Shown here piece by piece: positions 7,866-15,894 of a stretch of 40,687 nt of DNA. Position 1 is the stretch's first letter. Every line of letters begins with the position of its first letter. Source of the stretch: Leadbetterella sp031420365 (GTDB taxonomy: Bacteria > Bacteroidota > Bacteroidia > Cytophagales > Spirosomataceae); NCBI GenBank assembly GCA_031420365.1, contig JANOMP010000070.1, positions 1-40,687 on the forward strand. The letters are read 5' to 3'. The notes beneath the pieces are model-generated. The model saw only the letters and a list, made by a program, of their open reading frames with translations, did not search any database and was not told the origin of the DNA. Position numbers and translations under genes: made by a program.

Positions 7866-9114
7866 TTATAGATTATTAGATGAGCAAGTGGAATCTTTAA
7901 ATACAAATGAGGATGAAGGAAAATATTTTCAAAGTTCTTGCATGTTTCAAAATGACTGGAGAGAAAAAGAGTTTTCAAACCCAAACGCAACAATCAAAAT
8001 AGGGACAATGTTCTCGGGAATTGGGGCAATTGAGTACGCTTTGAAGCGACTAAACTTAAATTCAGAAATACAATTTGCAAGCGACATAGATAACTTTGCG
8101 AAGCAAAGTTATTTTGCAAATTACGAAATTGCTGAAAGCAATTGGTATAACGATGTACACGACATCAACGGAAAAAAATACAAAGGGAAATTAGATTTAT
8201 TAGTTGGCGGTAGTTCCTGTCAATCTTTTTCAATGGTTGGGAAACGCAGAGGTTTTGACGACACAAGAGGAACTTTATTTTATGAATTTGCAAGAGTTGT
8301 AAGGGAAAGCCAACCAAATGTTTTCATTTTTGAGAATGTAAAAGGGTTAATAAACCACGATAGCGGAAATACTTTTGAAACTATCAAAGCTACATTTGAC
8401 GAATTAGGATACAAATATTATTTTCAAGTATTAAATGCAAAAAACTATGGAATGCCGCAGCATAGAGAAAGAATTTTTGTTGTTGGCTTCAAGGACAAAA
8501 CTGTAGATTTTCAATTTCCAGAATCAATTGCACTTGAACATAAAATGCAAGACTTTTTAGAAGACTATACGGACAGCAAATACTACCTAAAAGAAAAAGG
8601 TGTAAAATTTGTAACAAGTTCAAAAAATAGAACTAAACGTTACACTCAAATAAACGGAGATATTGCACTTTGTCAAAAAGCAAATCAACAATTTAACTGG
8701 CACGGAGATTTTGTTTTTGAAGAACAAACTGGAAATGATTTTAACGAATTTATTTTTGATGTAAACAAGGTAGAGGAAAAGTATTATCTATCAGACAAAG
8801 TAAGAGATTACGTTTTAAGTAGTGGAACAAAAACATTTAAAACAACTGTAAAAACCGACCTTGAAGTAGCAAGACCACTTTTACAATCAATGCACAAAAT
8901 GCACCGTTCTGGTGTTGATAATTATGTTACTCATTCTGGAAGAATTAGAAAACTAACACCAAAAGAATGTTTACGTTTAATGGGTTTTCGAGATGACTTT
9001 AAACAAGTTGTTAGCGACACACAAATGTATAGACAAGCAGGGCAAGGCAGTGTAGTGGATGTTTTTATTGCACTCTTAATACAAATGGACATAACTAAAT
9101 TTGCTAAAAAATGA
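7858..9114 (+). CDS. DNA (cytosine-5-)-methyltransferase of a type II R-M system
   Basis: About 418 residues from the ATG at 7858 (a TTG directly before it is an alternative). It methylates C5 of cytosine in a target site and protects the host from the partner nuclease. Motif I is GTMFSGIGAIE, motif IV GGSSCQSFS with the nucleophilic cysteine, motif VI FENVKGL, motif VIII QHRERIFVVGF. The target-recognition region lies about 235-340, and motifs IX-X are RKLTPKECLRLMGF and RQAGQGSVVDV. Two deviations stand out: the usual proline before the catalytic cysteine is serine, and the usual GNS of motif X reads GQGS. The start overlaps the controller stop codon (ATGAATAA), so it is the second gene of the operon. 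Specificity cannot be predicted. Confidence 0.93.
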   Translation: MNNYRLLDEQVESLNTNEDEGKYFQSSCMFQNDWREKEFSNPNATIKIGTMFSGIGAIEYALKRLNLNSEIQFASDIDNFAKQSYFANYEIAESNWYNDVHDINGKKYKGKLDLLVGGSSCQSFSMVGKRRGFDDTRGTLFYEFARVVRESQPNVFIFENVKGLINHDSGNTFETIKATFDELGYKYYFQVLNAKNYGMPQHRERIFVVGFKDKTVDFQFPESIALEHKMQDFLEDYTDSKYYLKEKGVKFVTSSKNRTKRYTQINGDIALCQKANQQFNWHGDFVFEEQTGNDFNEFIFDVNKVEEKYYLSDKVRDYVLSSGTKTFKTTVKTDLEVARPLLQSMHKMHRSGVDNYVTHSGRIRKLTPKECLRLMGFRDDFKQVVSDTQMYRQAGQGSVVDVFIALLIQMDITKFAKK

Positions 9115-9122
9115 TAGAATTA

Positions 9123-9210
9123 TTTGGGCGTTTCCCTTCGGGTCGGGCTTTTCGTTACAATCTTTTTTTCGTTCCTCAAAAAAGGATTTTCACTTCAATC
9201 CCTAACGCAA
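9123..9210 (+). other. GC-rich intergenic element between methyltransferase and nuclease
   Basis: This gap differs in composition from its neighbours. It starts with GGGCGTTTCCCTTCGGGTCG (hairpin CCC-TTC-GGG plus repeated GGGC), continues with CGTTCCTCAAAAAAGGATTTT and ends with CCCTAACGC just before the nuclease ATG. From memory, elements with a GGGCGTT left part and CCCTAACGC right part recur between Bacteroidota genes; I could not verify this. It is open in the nuclease frame for 32 codons, but that stretch is low-quality coding. Confidence 0.4.
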
Positions 9211-9219
9211 AAAACTAAA

Positions 9220-9987
9220 ATGGCAACAGAAAGAAAAAATTGGACAAGAGAAGAACTAATTGTTGCTTTCAATTTGTATTGTAAAATACCATTTAGCAAA
9301 ATTAATTATAATCATAAATTAATAAAAGAATTAGCATCCGCAATAGGAAGAACACCTTCGGCTGTTGCTTGGAAATTAGTAAACTTTGCAAGTTTAGACC
9401 CAACTTTAAAAGAACGAAATATTAAAGGAGCTTCAAATGGTAGCAAATTAGATAAAATGATTTTTGATGAATTCTATTCAGACTGGAATAATCTTGCCTA
9501 TGAAAGTGAAATTGCAGTTTCAAAATTATTAAATCAAAAAATAGAAATTGATGAAGAAATTGATTTTGAAATAAAAGAAGGAAAAGTAAGAGAGGCACTT
9601 GTTAAAGTAAGAGTAAATCAATCATTTTTTAGAAGTACAGTTTTAGCCTCCTATGAAAATAAATGTTGCATTACAGGCATTTCAATTTCAGATTTTCTAA
9701 TAGCAAGCCATATAATTCCGTGGTCAAAAGATGAGAAGAACAGACTAAATCCCGAAAATGGTTTGTGCTTAAATTCTATTCACGACAAAGCTTTTGATAA
9801 GGGTTTTATAACAATTGACTTTGATTTCAAAATTCAAGTTTCAAAATATTTCAATGATTTTAAAAAAGATAATAATATTCAAAAATTCTTTTTAGATTTT
9901 GAAAATAAAGTAATTGAAATGCCTAAAAGATTTTTACCAAACAAAGATTTTTTAGAATATCACCATAATAATATTTTTAAAAAATGA
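9220..9987 (+). CDS. HNH restriction endonuclease (HNH_2 type)
   Basis: 255 residues from the ATG at 9220 (MATERKNWTREELIVAF). The open frame extends back to 9124, but that part lies in the GC-rich intergenic element and reads poorly. The N-terminal ~90 residues are a helical recognition-like domain seen in related nucleases (WTREELIVAFNLY, RTPSAVAWKLVNFASLDP). The C-terminal HNH domain reads CCITGISISDFLIASHIIPW, then NPENGLCLNSIHDKAFDKGF, with the first His (ASHI), Asn-Gly and final Asp. It directly follows the C5 methyltransferase, which makes it the likely cognate type II nuclease. Its stop overlaps the next small ORF by 4 bases. Confidence 0.88.
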   Translation: MATERKNWTREELIVAFNLYCKIPFSKINYNHKLIKELASAIGRTPSAVAWKLVNFASLDPTLKERNIKGASNGSKLDKMIFDEFYSDWNNLAYESEIAVSKLLNQKIEIDEEIDFEIKEGKVREALVKVRVNQSFFRSTVLASYENKCCITGISISDFLIASHIIPWSKDEKNRLNPENGLCLNSIHDKAFDKGFITIDFDFKIQVSKYFNDFKKDNNIQKFFLDFENKVIEMPKRFLPNKDFLEYHHNNIFKK

Positions 9988-10178
9988 TACTATTCGCCAT
10001 ATTCAAAAATGGGTTCCATAAAGGGAATGAAAGAGCAATTAATGGAAATGATGCAATTAAAAATTACATTATTACTTCATACTTATCTGATTTTCTATAT
10101 GATGAAGAGTTTTTAAGTCAATATACATTTATTGAGGCGATAAATGGTGTTCATTACAATGAAAAAATAGTTTTGTAG
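9984..10178 (+). CDS. small hypothetical protein coupled to the HNH nuclease
   Basis: 64 residues, start ATG overlapping the nuclease stop as ATGA, the usual sign of translational coupling. Composition is ordinary for the region (MILFAIFKNGFHKGNERAIN at the start, acidic DFLYDEEFLSQ in the middle). I recognise no family, signal peptide or membrane segment. It may be an accessory or immunity-like R-M protein, or simply a chance ORF downstream; the overlap argues for expression. Confidence 0.45.
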   Translation: MILFAIFKNGFHKGNERAINGNDAIKNYIITSYLSDFLYDEEFLSQYTFIEAINGVHYNEKIVL

Positions 10179-10205
10179 TTCGCCAAAACAAAATTGGCGG
10201 AGGTA

Positions 10206-10295
10206 ATGGAGAAGCAAAATTGTACATCGGATAAGATGTTCAAGAAACAAGGAGTTTCTTTGGAAACAATGGCTTCGCCATTCCTTGCTTTTTGA
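10206..10295 (+). CDS. 29-codon leader ORF with hairpins before second HNH gene
   Basis: A short ORF (MEKQNCTSDK...MASPFLAF) begins just after GGAGG and ends with TGA overlapping the TTG start of the next gene as TTGA. Three hairpins lie in this stretch: GCCAA...TTGGC (10182-10198), GTTTC-4-GAAAC (10254-10267) and AATGGC-TTC-GCCATT (10268-10282). A T5 run at 10289-10293 immediately precedes the stop. It could be a coupling leader or fused to the next gene by frameshifting, but chance is possible. Confidence 0.3.
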   Translation: MEKQNCTSDKMFKKQGVSLETMASPFLAF

Positions 10296-11074
10296 TTAAG
10301 TCCGATTTGCAAAAGTATTTGGAGGAAACCAAAGTTGAGTATCTCAAACCCGAACAGCCATATATCAACAAAGAAATTTTACCAAATCTTTGGAATGAAA
10401 GGAAAAAGAAAATAGATGCTTTACCCGAAAGAATTGATTTTGAAGTTGTAGAGCAAACTCAAATAGCTGGACCAAGAGTTTATGTTAACTCAACCGACCA
10501 AGCATACAAAATTATTATAGAGCTTTCGTTACCTAACATCACATTCATTTCAGTGATTAAACTACTGGACGAAAACGGAAAATTAAATTATTATTTTCGT
10601 TTGTTTGCAGACTACTTCGGAGAAGCGGAACATCCTTATACTATTGAAAAAGAGCAAGAGCAAATTGAAGAAACAATAGATGACAAATTAGAAAGAACGC
10701 AACTTTACAGAGCAAGAATTGGACAAGGAGAATACAGAAAAAACTTACTTGCACTTTGCCCATTTTGCCCAATTACATTGGTTTCGGACGACAGGTTATT
10801 AATTGCAAGTCGTATTAAACCTTGGGTTGCATCCAACGACATTGAGAAAATTGACCCATTAAATGGATTTATGCTAACACCAACATTTGATCGTTTATTT
10901 GACAGAGGTTTTCTGTCATTTACTAATGATAAAAAAACTATATTATCACCATTTTTATCTAATATGACTTATTCAAAACTTGGTATCTCGGATAATAAAT
11001 TGTTTCCACACTTACCAATCAATGGAAGAGAACAATATTTGGAATATCATAGAAGTGAAATATTAAAGAAATAG
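10292..11074 (+). CDS. second HNH endonuclease of the R-M locus
   Basis: About 260 residues, no ATG at the N-terminus: the frame starts at TTG 10292 and stays open back to 10235 without a better start. The N-terminal ~140 residues form an unassigned region rich in charged residues and beta-strand-like (DFEVVEQTQIAGPRVYVN, FISVIKLLDENGKLNYYF). The C-terminal domain is HNH_2-like: CPFCPI, DDRLLIASRIKPW, DPLNGFMLTPTFDRLFDRGF, ending YLEYHRSEILKK. In the position where the first nuclease has ASHI this one has ASRI, so a canonical HNH histidine is replaced by arginine. It probably belongs to the same restriction locus, as a second nuclease, a subunit, or a remnant of another system. Confidence 0.78.
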   Translation: MIKSDLQKYLEETKVEYLKPEQPYINKEILPNLWNERKKKIDALPERIDFEVVEQTQIAGPRVYVNSTDQAYKIIIELSLPNITFISVIKLLDENGKLNYYFRLFADYFGEAEHPYTIEKEQEQIEETIDDKLERTQLYRARIGQGEYRKNLLALCPFCPITLVSDDRLLIASRIKPWVASNDIEKIDPLNGFMLTPTFDRLFDRGFLSFTNDKKTILSPFLSNMTYSKLGISDNKLFPHLPINGREQYLEYHRSEILKK

Positions 11075-11194
11075 TAATGATAAATATTTCTATTAAATAT
11101 TTAAAGAAATCCAATTAAATTCCCAAATTCCTTAGCAACCAATAATTCCATTCCAGTATTATCTTCACATCAGAATCACACCAAAAAACATCAA

Positions 11195-12016
11195 ATGAAA
11201 GACTTAAAACTATTCGAAAACAAAAAAATACGCTCCATCTGGAACGCTGAGCAAGAAAAATGGTATTTTTCTATCGTGGACGTGGTAGATACGCTAACGG
11301 AAAGTATTGACCCTACTTCTTATTGGAGAAAACTGAAACAAAGACTTAAAGAAGAGGGTAATGAAACCGTGACAAATTGTCACGGTTTGAAAATGGTTGC
11401 TCAAGATGGTAAAATGAGATTTACCGATGTAGCTGACACCGAGCAAATTTTTCGTTTAATTCAGTCTATTCCTTCGCCTAAAGCAGAGCCATTTAAGCAA
11501 TGGTTGGCCAAAGTGGGTTATGAACGAATAGAAGAAAGCCAAGATCCTGAAAAAAGCATAGAAAGAGCTATGGAAAATTATCAAACGCTTGGCTACAGAA
11601 CCGCTTGGATAAATCAAAGGCTCAAAAGCATTGAGGTTAGAAAAGAACTTACCGACGAATGGGAGCATCGTGGTGTAAAGCAAGGACAAGGGTTTGCAAC
11701 ATTGACTGACATCATTACCCAAGCTTGGAGTGGAAAAACTGTAAAGCAATACAAAGAATTCAAAAGCTTAAAAAAAGAGAATCTAAGAGATAATATGACC
11801 AATCTTGAATTGGTTTTAAATATGTTAGCCGAAGCCACCACCACCGAAATAAGCAAAGAGACTAACCCAGAAACTTTCTCAGACAACATTAAAGTGGCTA
11901 AAAAAGGCGGTCAGATAGCTGGAAACACCCGAAAAGAAATAGAACAACAAACAGGTAAAAATATAGTGAGCAAAGTGAATGCGGAAATATTGAAAGAAAC
12001 AAAGAACCTAATTTAA
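11195..12016 (+). CDS. Bro-N domain protein (phage antirepressor-like)
   Basis: 273 residues. The N-terminal ~110 residues are a BRO-N domain: MKDLKLFENKKIRSIWNAEQ, WYFSIVDVVDTLTES, YWRKLKQRLKEEG, then LKMVAQDGKMRFTDVADTEQ. Middle and C-terminal parts are helical (FKQWLAKVGYERIEESQDPE, YKEFKSLKKENLRDNMTNLE) and end with KKGGQIAGNTRKEIEQQTGK, as in standalone bacterial Bro-N proteins. The BRO-N domain is DNA-binding and common in phage antirepressors; function in chromosomal copies is unsettled. It lies ~120 bp after the R-M genes in the same direction. It may be the last gene of the island or a prophage scrap. Confidence 0.82.
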   Translation: MKDLKLFENKKIRSIWNAEQEKWYFSIVDVVDTLTESIDPTSYWRKLKQRLKEEGNETVTNCHGLKMVAQDGKMRFTDVADTEQIFRLIQSIPSPKAEPFKQWLAKVGYERIEESQDPEKSIERAMENYQTLGYRTAWINQRLKSIEVRKELTDEWEHRGVKQGQGFATLTDIITQAWSGKTVKQYKEFKSLKKENLRDNMTNLELVLNMLAEATTTEISKETNPETFSDNIKVAKKGGQIAGNTRKEIEQQTGKNIVSKVNAEILKETKNLI

Positions 12017-12522
12017 ATGCTGAACCTTGACAAACATCTAAATGAAATATTACAAATAATGATAGCTAATTAACGAAAGCTTGAACTGAATAATGATATT
12101 TCAATGGACACTTGAGCTAGATTCTTAAAATTTAACACCCCTACAAGATTGCGAAAACACCGTTTTCGCAAAGAACCTATTACGTCAAAAGTTATAAAAT
12201 TTTTGACATCAAAATGAATCACTTTCTCTGAAAATATAAATACCTATCCCGAATTCCAAAATTGCTGAAGGGTAAAACATTAATTGAAGAGGTTTTAAAA
12301 ATACACCCCAAGTATAATAAGATCAGCACCAACATTGGGAATGGAAACCAATTAAGTTCTTTTGTTAATCTAGTTTCTTAAAACTTTTTAATATTCCGAC
12401 GATTTTTGGGGTACACTTTACGAAGTGTTGGGTCATATCTATATAAGATCCTTTTTATAAAAAAAACGATTTAATGGTGAATCCAGAGTCCCTCCATCAA
12501 ATTAGATAAATTTGGAGAGCAC
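12017..12522. other. gene-free stretch with two hairpins and a coding remnant
   Basis: No intact gene is visible. A perfect hairpin TGCGAAAAC-3-GTTTTCGCA (12150-12170) is followed by a second, GTCAAAA-10-TTTTGAC (12184-12207). At 12247-12381 a short frame reads SRIPKLLKGKTLIEEVLKIH and stops at TAA; it may be the tail of a lost gene. This marks the right border of the accessory island before the MATE gene. Confidence 0.4.
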
Positions 12523-13887
12523 TTATTCATTCAACACAAATCGTTTCTTAAGGTTTTTTAGAGATATAAGGTTAGTAAAACGTATATAAAGCAAAACAGC
12601 AGAAATAGTGAGCCCCACCAAAAGGCCTAACCAAATGCCTATTGAACCCAATTTAAAATGGAAACCCAAAAAATAACCCAATGGCAATGCCACTACCCAA
12701 TAAGCTAAAAAAGTGATAAGGGTAGGAATCTTAATATCTGCCAAGCCTCTTAAAACGCCTAAGCCTACCACTTGAATACCATCTGAAAGTTGGAAAATTG
12801 CAGCTATTGATAGTAATGGCAAGGCTTGTTGAATCACGTCGGCATCATTAATATAAGCAGAAAGTAAAATTTTATCAAAAATTAAGATGAGAATCATGGA
12901 TGAAAGCATAAAGGCAAAAACCCAAAAATATGCAGCAAAACCTGCAATGCGAATGCCCCTTGGTGCACGTAATCCCCAAGCCTCTCCTACCCTAATACCC
13001 CCAGCAAACGAGAATCCTGTTGCCATCATATAGGTAGTTGAGGCAATACTAATAGCAATCTGATGAGCAGCTAAGGCTGTTTCGCTTATCCAGCCCATCA
13101 TAATTACTGCAAATGAAAAAGCGGCAATTTCGAAAAACACTTGGGCTCCTCCCGGAATACTTCTTTGTAGTATTTCCCAAATCAACTTTTTATTAAATAG
13201 CAAACTAACTCTTCGAAAATAAACTTTAAAATTCGCATTGTATCGCAAAAAAAGGAAAAGTGCAATAGCCATAAGTACTCGTGTAATACAGGTGGCATAC
13301 GCAGACCCTAAAATGCCAATAGGTGTAATAATACCCGCCCCAGTGATAAGAACATAATTGCCTATTAAATTCAAAACAAGGCCCATAGCGGTAATATACA
13401 TGGCTAATTCCGGCTTAAAAAGGCCATCTGCAAATTGTTTTAAAGCTAGAAAATAAAATAAAGGAATATTAGAAGCTAAAATAATCAACAAAAAAGGAGG
13501 GCTTACTTTATTGATAATATCCGGTTGCTGAAATAAATCGAATCGATGATAAACTAAAAAACCGACCAAACTTAAAAAAACACTATATATAAAAGCTACC
13601 CATAAAGTACTACTAAATAAATACTTAATGCCTTTTTCTTCAGATTCAGCCACACACTTAGAAACCATTGGAGCAATTACAGACATACCTCCCACCGAAA
13701 AAGACGCTATTAAAAAAGCAATAGTATTGGCAATTCCAGCCGCACCTAAGGGTACTTTCCCCAAAAATCTTCCCACCATAATATTGTCTGTGACTCCCAT
13801 TAAAACCACACCTAGCTGTGCAATTATTATTGGAATAGAAAGCCGGAGGGTTGCAAGAAGCTCTCTTTTAAATTTTTCTTTAAACAT
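12523..13887 (-). CDS. MATE family multidrug/toxin exporter
   Basis: An inner-membrane antiporter of the NorM-like MATE family, about 454 residues with 12 expected membrane helices. The opening LRLSIPIIIAQLGVVLMGVTDNIMVG is the standard first helix with the conserved VTD. Later motifs include PGGAQVFFEIAAFSFAVIMMG and the paired FADG in mid-protein. MATE carriers export cationic drugs and metabolites using Na+ or H+ gradients; substrate unknown. I chose the start MFKEKFKREL at 13887; five residues upstream is another ATG (13902). It is divergent from the small lipoprotein gene. Confidence 0.93.
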   Translation of the reverse strand: MFKEKFKRELLATLRLSIPIIIAQLGVVLMGVTDNIMVGRFLGKVPLGAAGIANTIAFLIASFSVGGMSVIAPMVSKCVAESEEKGIKYLFSSTLWVAFIYSVFLSLVGFLVYHRFDLFQQPDIINKVSPPFLLIILASNIPLFYFLALKQFADGLFKPELAMYITAMGLVLNLIGNYVLITGAGIITPIGILGSAYATCITRVLMAIALFLFLRYNANFKVYFRRVSLLFNKKLIWEILQRSIPGGAQVFFEIAAFSFAVIMMGWISETALAAHQIAISIASTTYMMATGFSFAGGIRVGEAWGLRAPRGIRIAGFAAYFWVFAFMLSSMILILIFDKILLSAYINDADVIQQALPLLSIAAIFQLSDGIQVVGLGVLRGLADIKIPTLITFLAYWVVALPLGYFLGFHFKLGSIGIWLGLLVGLTISAVLLYIRFTNLISLKNLKKRFVLNE

Positions 13888-13951
13888 AATTTTGAAATAC
13901 AAGACAAAGTTCTGAATTTTACATCAAGAAACTAGGACTAATCCATAAAAT

Positions 13952-14383
13952 ATGAAGTTTATTTTTTTATTAGCTTTTTTGGGGATAATGGTTGGATGTA
14001 ATAAAACGGTTAAAAAAGCAGATTTTGAAGGAGTTTGGGTAAATAAAAAGCTTCTAAACGAAAGCTCTATTTCTCTAGAAATCCTAAAAACCAAAGGCAT
14101 ATATTTACCCCTAATTGCTTTCCAAAAAGAGCCACAAGATTCTATAAAATTGTTTTACGGCAAAGATAGTGTACTGAAAGCATGGACTTTCCATAAGTAT
14201 GACAGCTATAATCTAAAACTAAATGAAGATAAAGAAACCATGGTGATGTATGATTATCCAAAAGATGAAGTATTTTTTTTAGATAGACACCGAAATACTT
14301 TTCAACGGTACGTTAAATTAAACGACGATTTGAAGATTCAGGCTACTATTAAAACTTATTTTGGAGACACTTTAGCTTATTAA
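13952..14383 (+). CDS. small SPII lipoprotein, unknown function
   Basis: 143 residues. A lipoprotein signal peptide ends at Cys16 (FLGIMVGC). The mature part reads DFEGVWVNKKLLNESSIS and QRYVKLNDDLKIQ, with a beta-strand-rich look. No family is recognised. Its TAA stop coincides with the left target-duplication TAA of a MITE, which separates it from the convergent metallophosphoesterase gene. Confidence 0.7.
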   Translation: MKFIFLLAFLGIMVGCNKTVKKADFEGVWVNKKLLNESSISLEILKTKGIYLPLIAFQKEPQDSIKLFYGKDSVLKAWTFHKYDSYNLKLNEDKETMVMYDYPKDEVFFLDRHRNTFQRYVKLNDDLKIQATIKTYFGDTLAY

Positions 14384-14543
14384 GGATTTGTTAAGAAATA
14401 AGGTTTACAAAATTGACGAATTTATTTTGTTATTTTTCAAGGCAAAAAATCCTTAAATAGTATAGCTATTCAATGATTTTTTAACGCAGAAAAAGACAAA
14501 AAAAAGAGACAAAATGTAAAAGTTATTTTGTAGCAGATCCTAA
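14381..14543 (-). mobile_element. MITE copy A (inverted relative to B and C)
   Basis: 157-bp element (14384-14540) between a TAA duplication at 14381-14383 and 14541-14543. Ends are GGATTTGTTAAGAAATAAGG and, from the other side, GGATCTGCTACAAAATAACTT. The inside forms a long imperfect palindrome centred on AATAGTATAGCTATT. It is the reverse complement of copies at 23371 and 40535. The left duplication is the stop codon of the lipoprotein gene, and the minus-strand gene's TAG stop (14540-14542) spans the right junction. It encodes no protein, so it would need a transposase in trans. Confidence 0.88.
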
Positions 14544-15778
14544 GCTCTCTTTAATTCAAAGATTGTTATCTCGGGCAAAATACCAACTCGCCCAGGATAC
14601 CCCAAAAACCCAAATCCTCTATTAACGTATAATTGTTGATCGTTTTCTTTATATAAACCCGCCCATTCTTTGTACCGATATTGAACCGGGCTCCATTTAA
14701 AATCACCTATTTCTACTCCAAACTGCATGCCATGGGTATGCCCAGAAAATGAGGCATCAATTGTGGATTTTCCAAGCACTTGCTCTCTCCAATGACTAGG
14801 ATCATGCGAAAGCAACAGTTTGTTGGAATATTCCTCGGTATTTATTAATGCCTTTTGCAAATCGCCTTTTTTTACAAACCCACCTTTACCCCAGTTTTGA
14901 ATACCAATAATTCCTAAAGATTCGCCTCCTAATTTAATTCCTCGACTTTCGTCCATTAAGATATCCCAACCCATAAGTTTATGTCCAGCAATTAAAGTCT
15001 CAAGATTTTTTTGCTTTGCTATCCCACTTTCCCAAGGCACATAGTCGCCATAATCATGATTTCCCAACGTGGAAAATACTCCTAAGGGAGCTTTTACTTT
15101 TTTAAATATATCGAAATAATCGTTTAATTCTTTGGCTTCATTGTTTACCAAATCGCCCGTAAAAAAAACAGCATCCGGCTTCTGAGCCAAAAGCATATCT
15201 ACGCCACCTTGGACTGCAGTTTTATTATGAAAACTACCAGAATGAATATCTGAAAGTTGAGCTATTTTCATTCCTTCGAAAGCCTTTGGCAAGTCTTTTA
15301 ACAATAAGGTGACCTTTCTTATTCTGTAGTCATAAGCTCCTGAAATAATACCATAGGCCAAAATTCCTAGCTGTGTTCCTCCAACTGCCAATGCACTTTT
15401 AGCCAAAAAAGTAGCCCTGGAAATCCCCTCACTATCTGGTGAATTAGGTTGTATAACTTTTTTGCCAGCCCAGCGAATCAAATTCACAATATCGCCAATT
15501 AACAAGAAAATAACTCCCATAATTTTAGAGATATAAACAATAAAAATAATGACAAAAATTAAATTTCTAATTTTAACATTAACATAGCCCGGATATAATG
15601 CCACCCCTGCTATAACAGTTCCTAGAGAAATTAAGGGAATGGCCCAATAAACTATTTTTATCCAACGCTGCGTTTCGGGAGTAAATGAGCGTATAGCTCC
15701 TTTTACAGCTTGAAAAAAATAAAAATCTATAATTAATAAAAATAATAATGCTACTGTAAAACCCAAAACTCTGTTCAT
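14540..15778 (-). CDS. membrane-anchored metallophosphoesterase
   Basis: 412 residues. The first ~150 residues contain about four hydrophobic segments (for example VALLFLLIIDFYFF, IPLISLGTVIAGVAL, FVIIFIVYISKIMG). A calcineurin-like phosphoesterase domain follows with all metal-binding motifs: QLSDIHSG (about 174-181), FFTGDLVNN, LGNHDYG, LLSHDP, FSGHTHGMQFG. This YkuE-like type uses a bimetal centre; the substrate is unknown and could be a phosphodiester such as UDP-diacylglucosamine. It is monocistronic. Its stop codon abuts the MITE. Confidence 0.9.
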   Translation of the reverse strand: MNRVLGFTVALLFLLIIDFYFFQAVKGAIRSFTPETQRWIKIVYWAIPLISLGTVIAGVALYPGYVNVKIRNLIFVIIFIVYISKIMGVIFLLIGDIVNLIRWAGKKVIQPNSPDSEGISRATFLAKSALAVGGTQLGILAYGIISGAYDYRIRKVTLLLKDLPKAFEGMKIAQLSDIHSGSFHNKTAVQGGVDMLLAQKPDAVFFTGDLVNNEAKELNDYFDIFKKVKAPLGVFSTLGNHDYGDYVPWESGIAKQKNLETLIAGHKLMGWDILMDESRGIKLGGESLGIIGIQNWGKGGFVKKGDLQKALINTEEYSNKLLLSHDPSHWREQVLGKSTIDASFSGHTHGMQFGVEIGDFKWSPVQYRYKEWAGLYKENDQQLYVNRGFGFLGYPGRVGILPEITIFELKRA

Positions 15779-15851
15779 TAAATAAATATAATTTCAATTA
15801 GAACTCAAAACACGCTTGTTTGGTTCGAAATCACAAATCCCTAAAATAAAA

Positions 15852-15878
15852 AGGGCGAACTCCTTTGGAATTCGCCCT
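15852..15878 (-). terminator. rho-independent terminator of the peroxiredoxin gene
   Basis: AGGGCGAA and TTCGCCCT arms, extended by TCC/GGA, form a strong hairpin. In the minus direction it is followed by TTTTTATTTT. Confidence 0.85.
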
Positions 15879-15894
15879 GCCAAAAATAATATTT

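Noticed and set aside
9123..9210. integron attC site
   Set aside because: The core triplets are in the wrong order (GTT then AAC instead of AAC then GTT) and no integrase is present.
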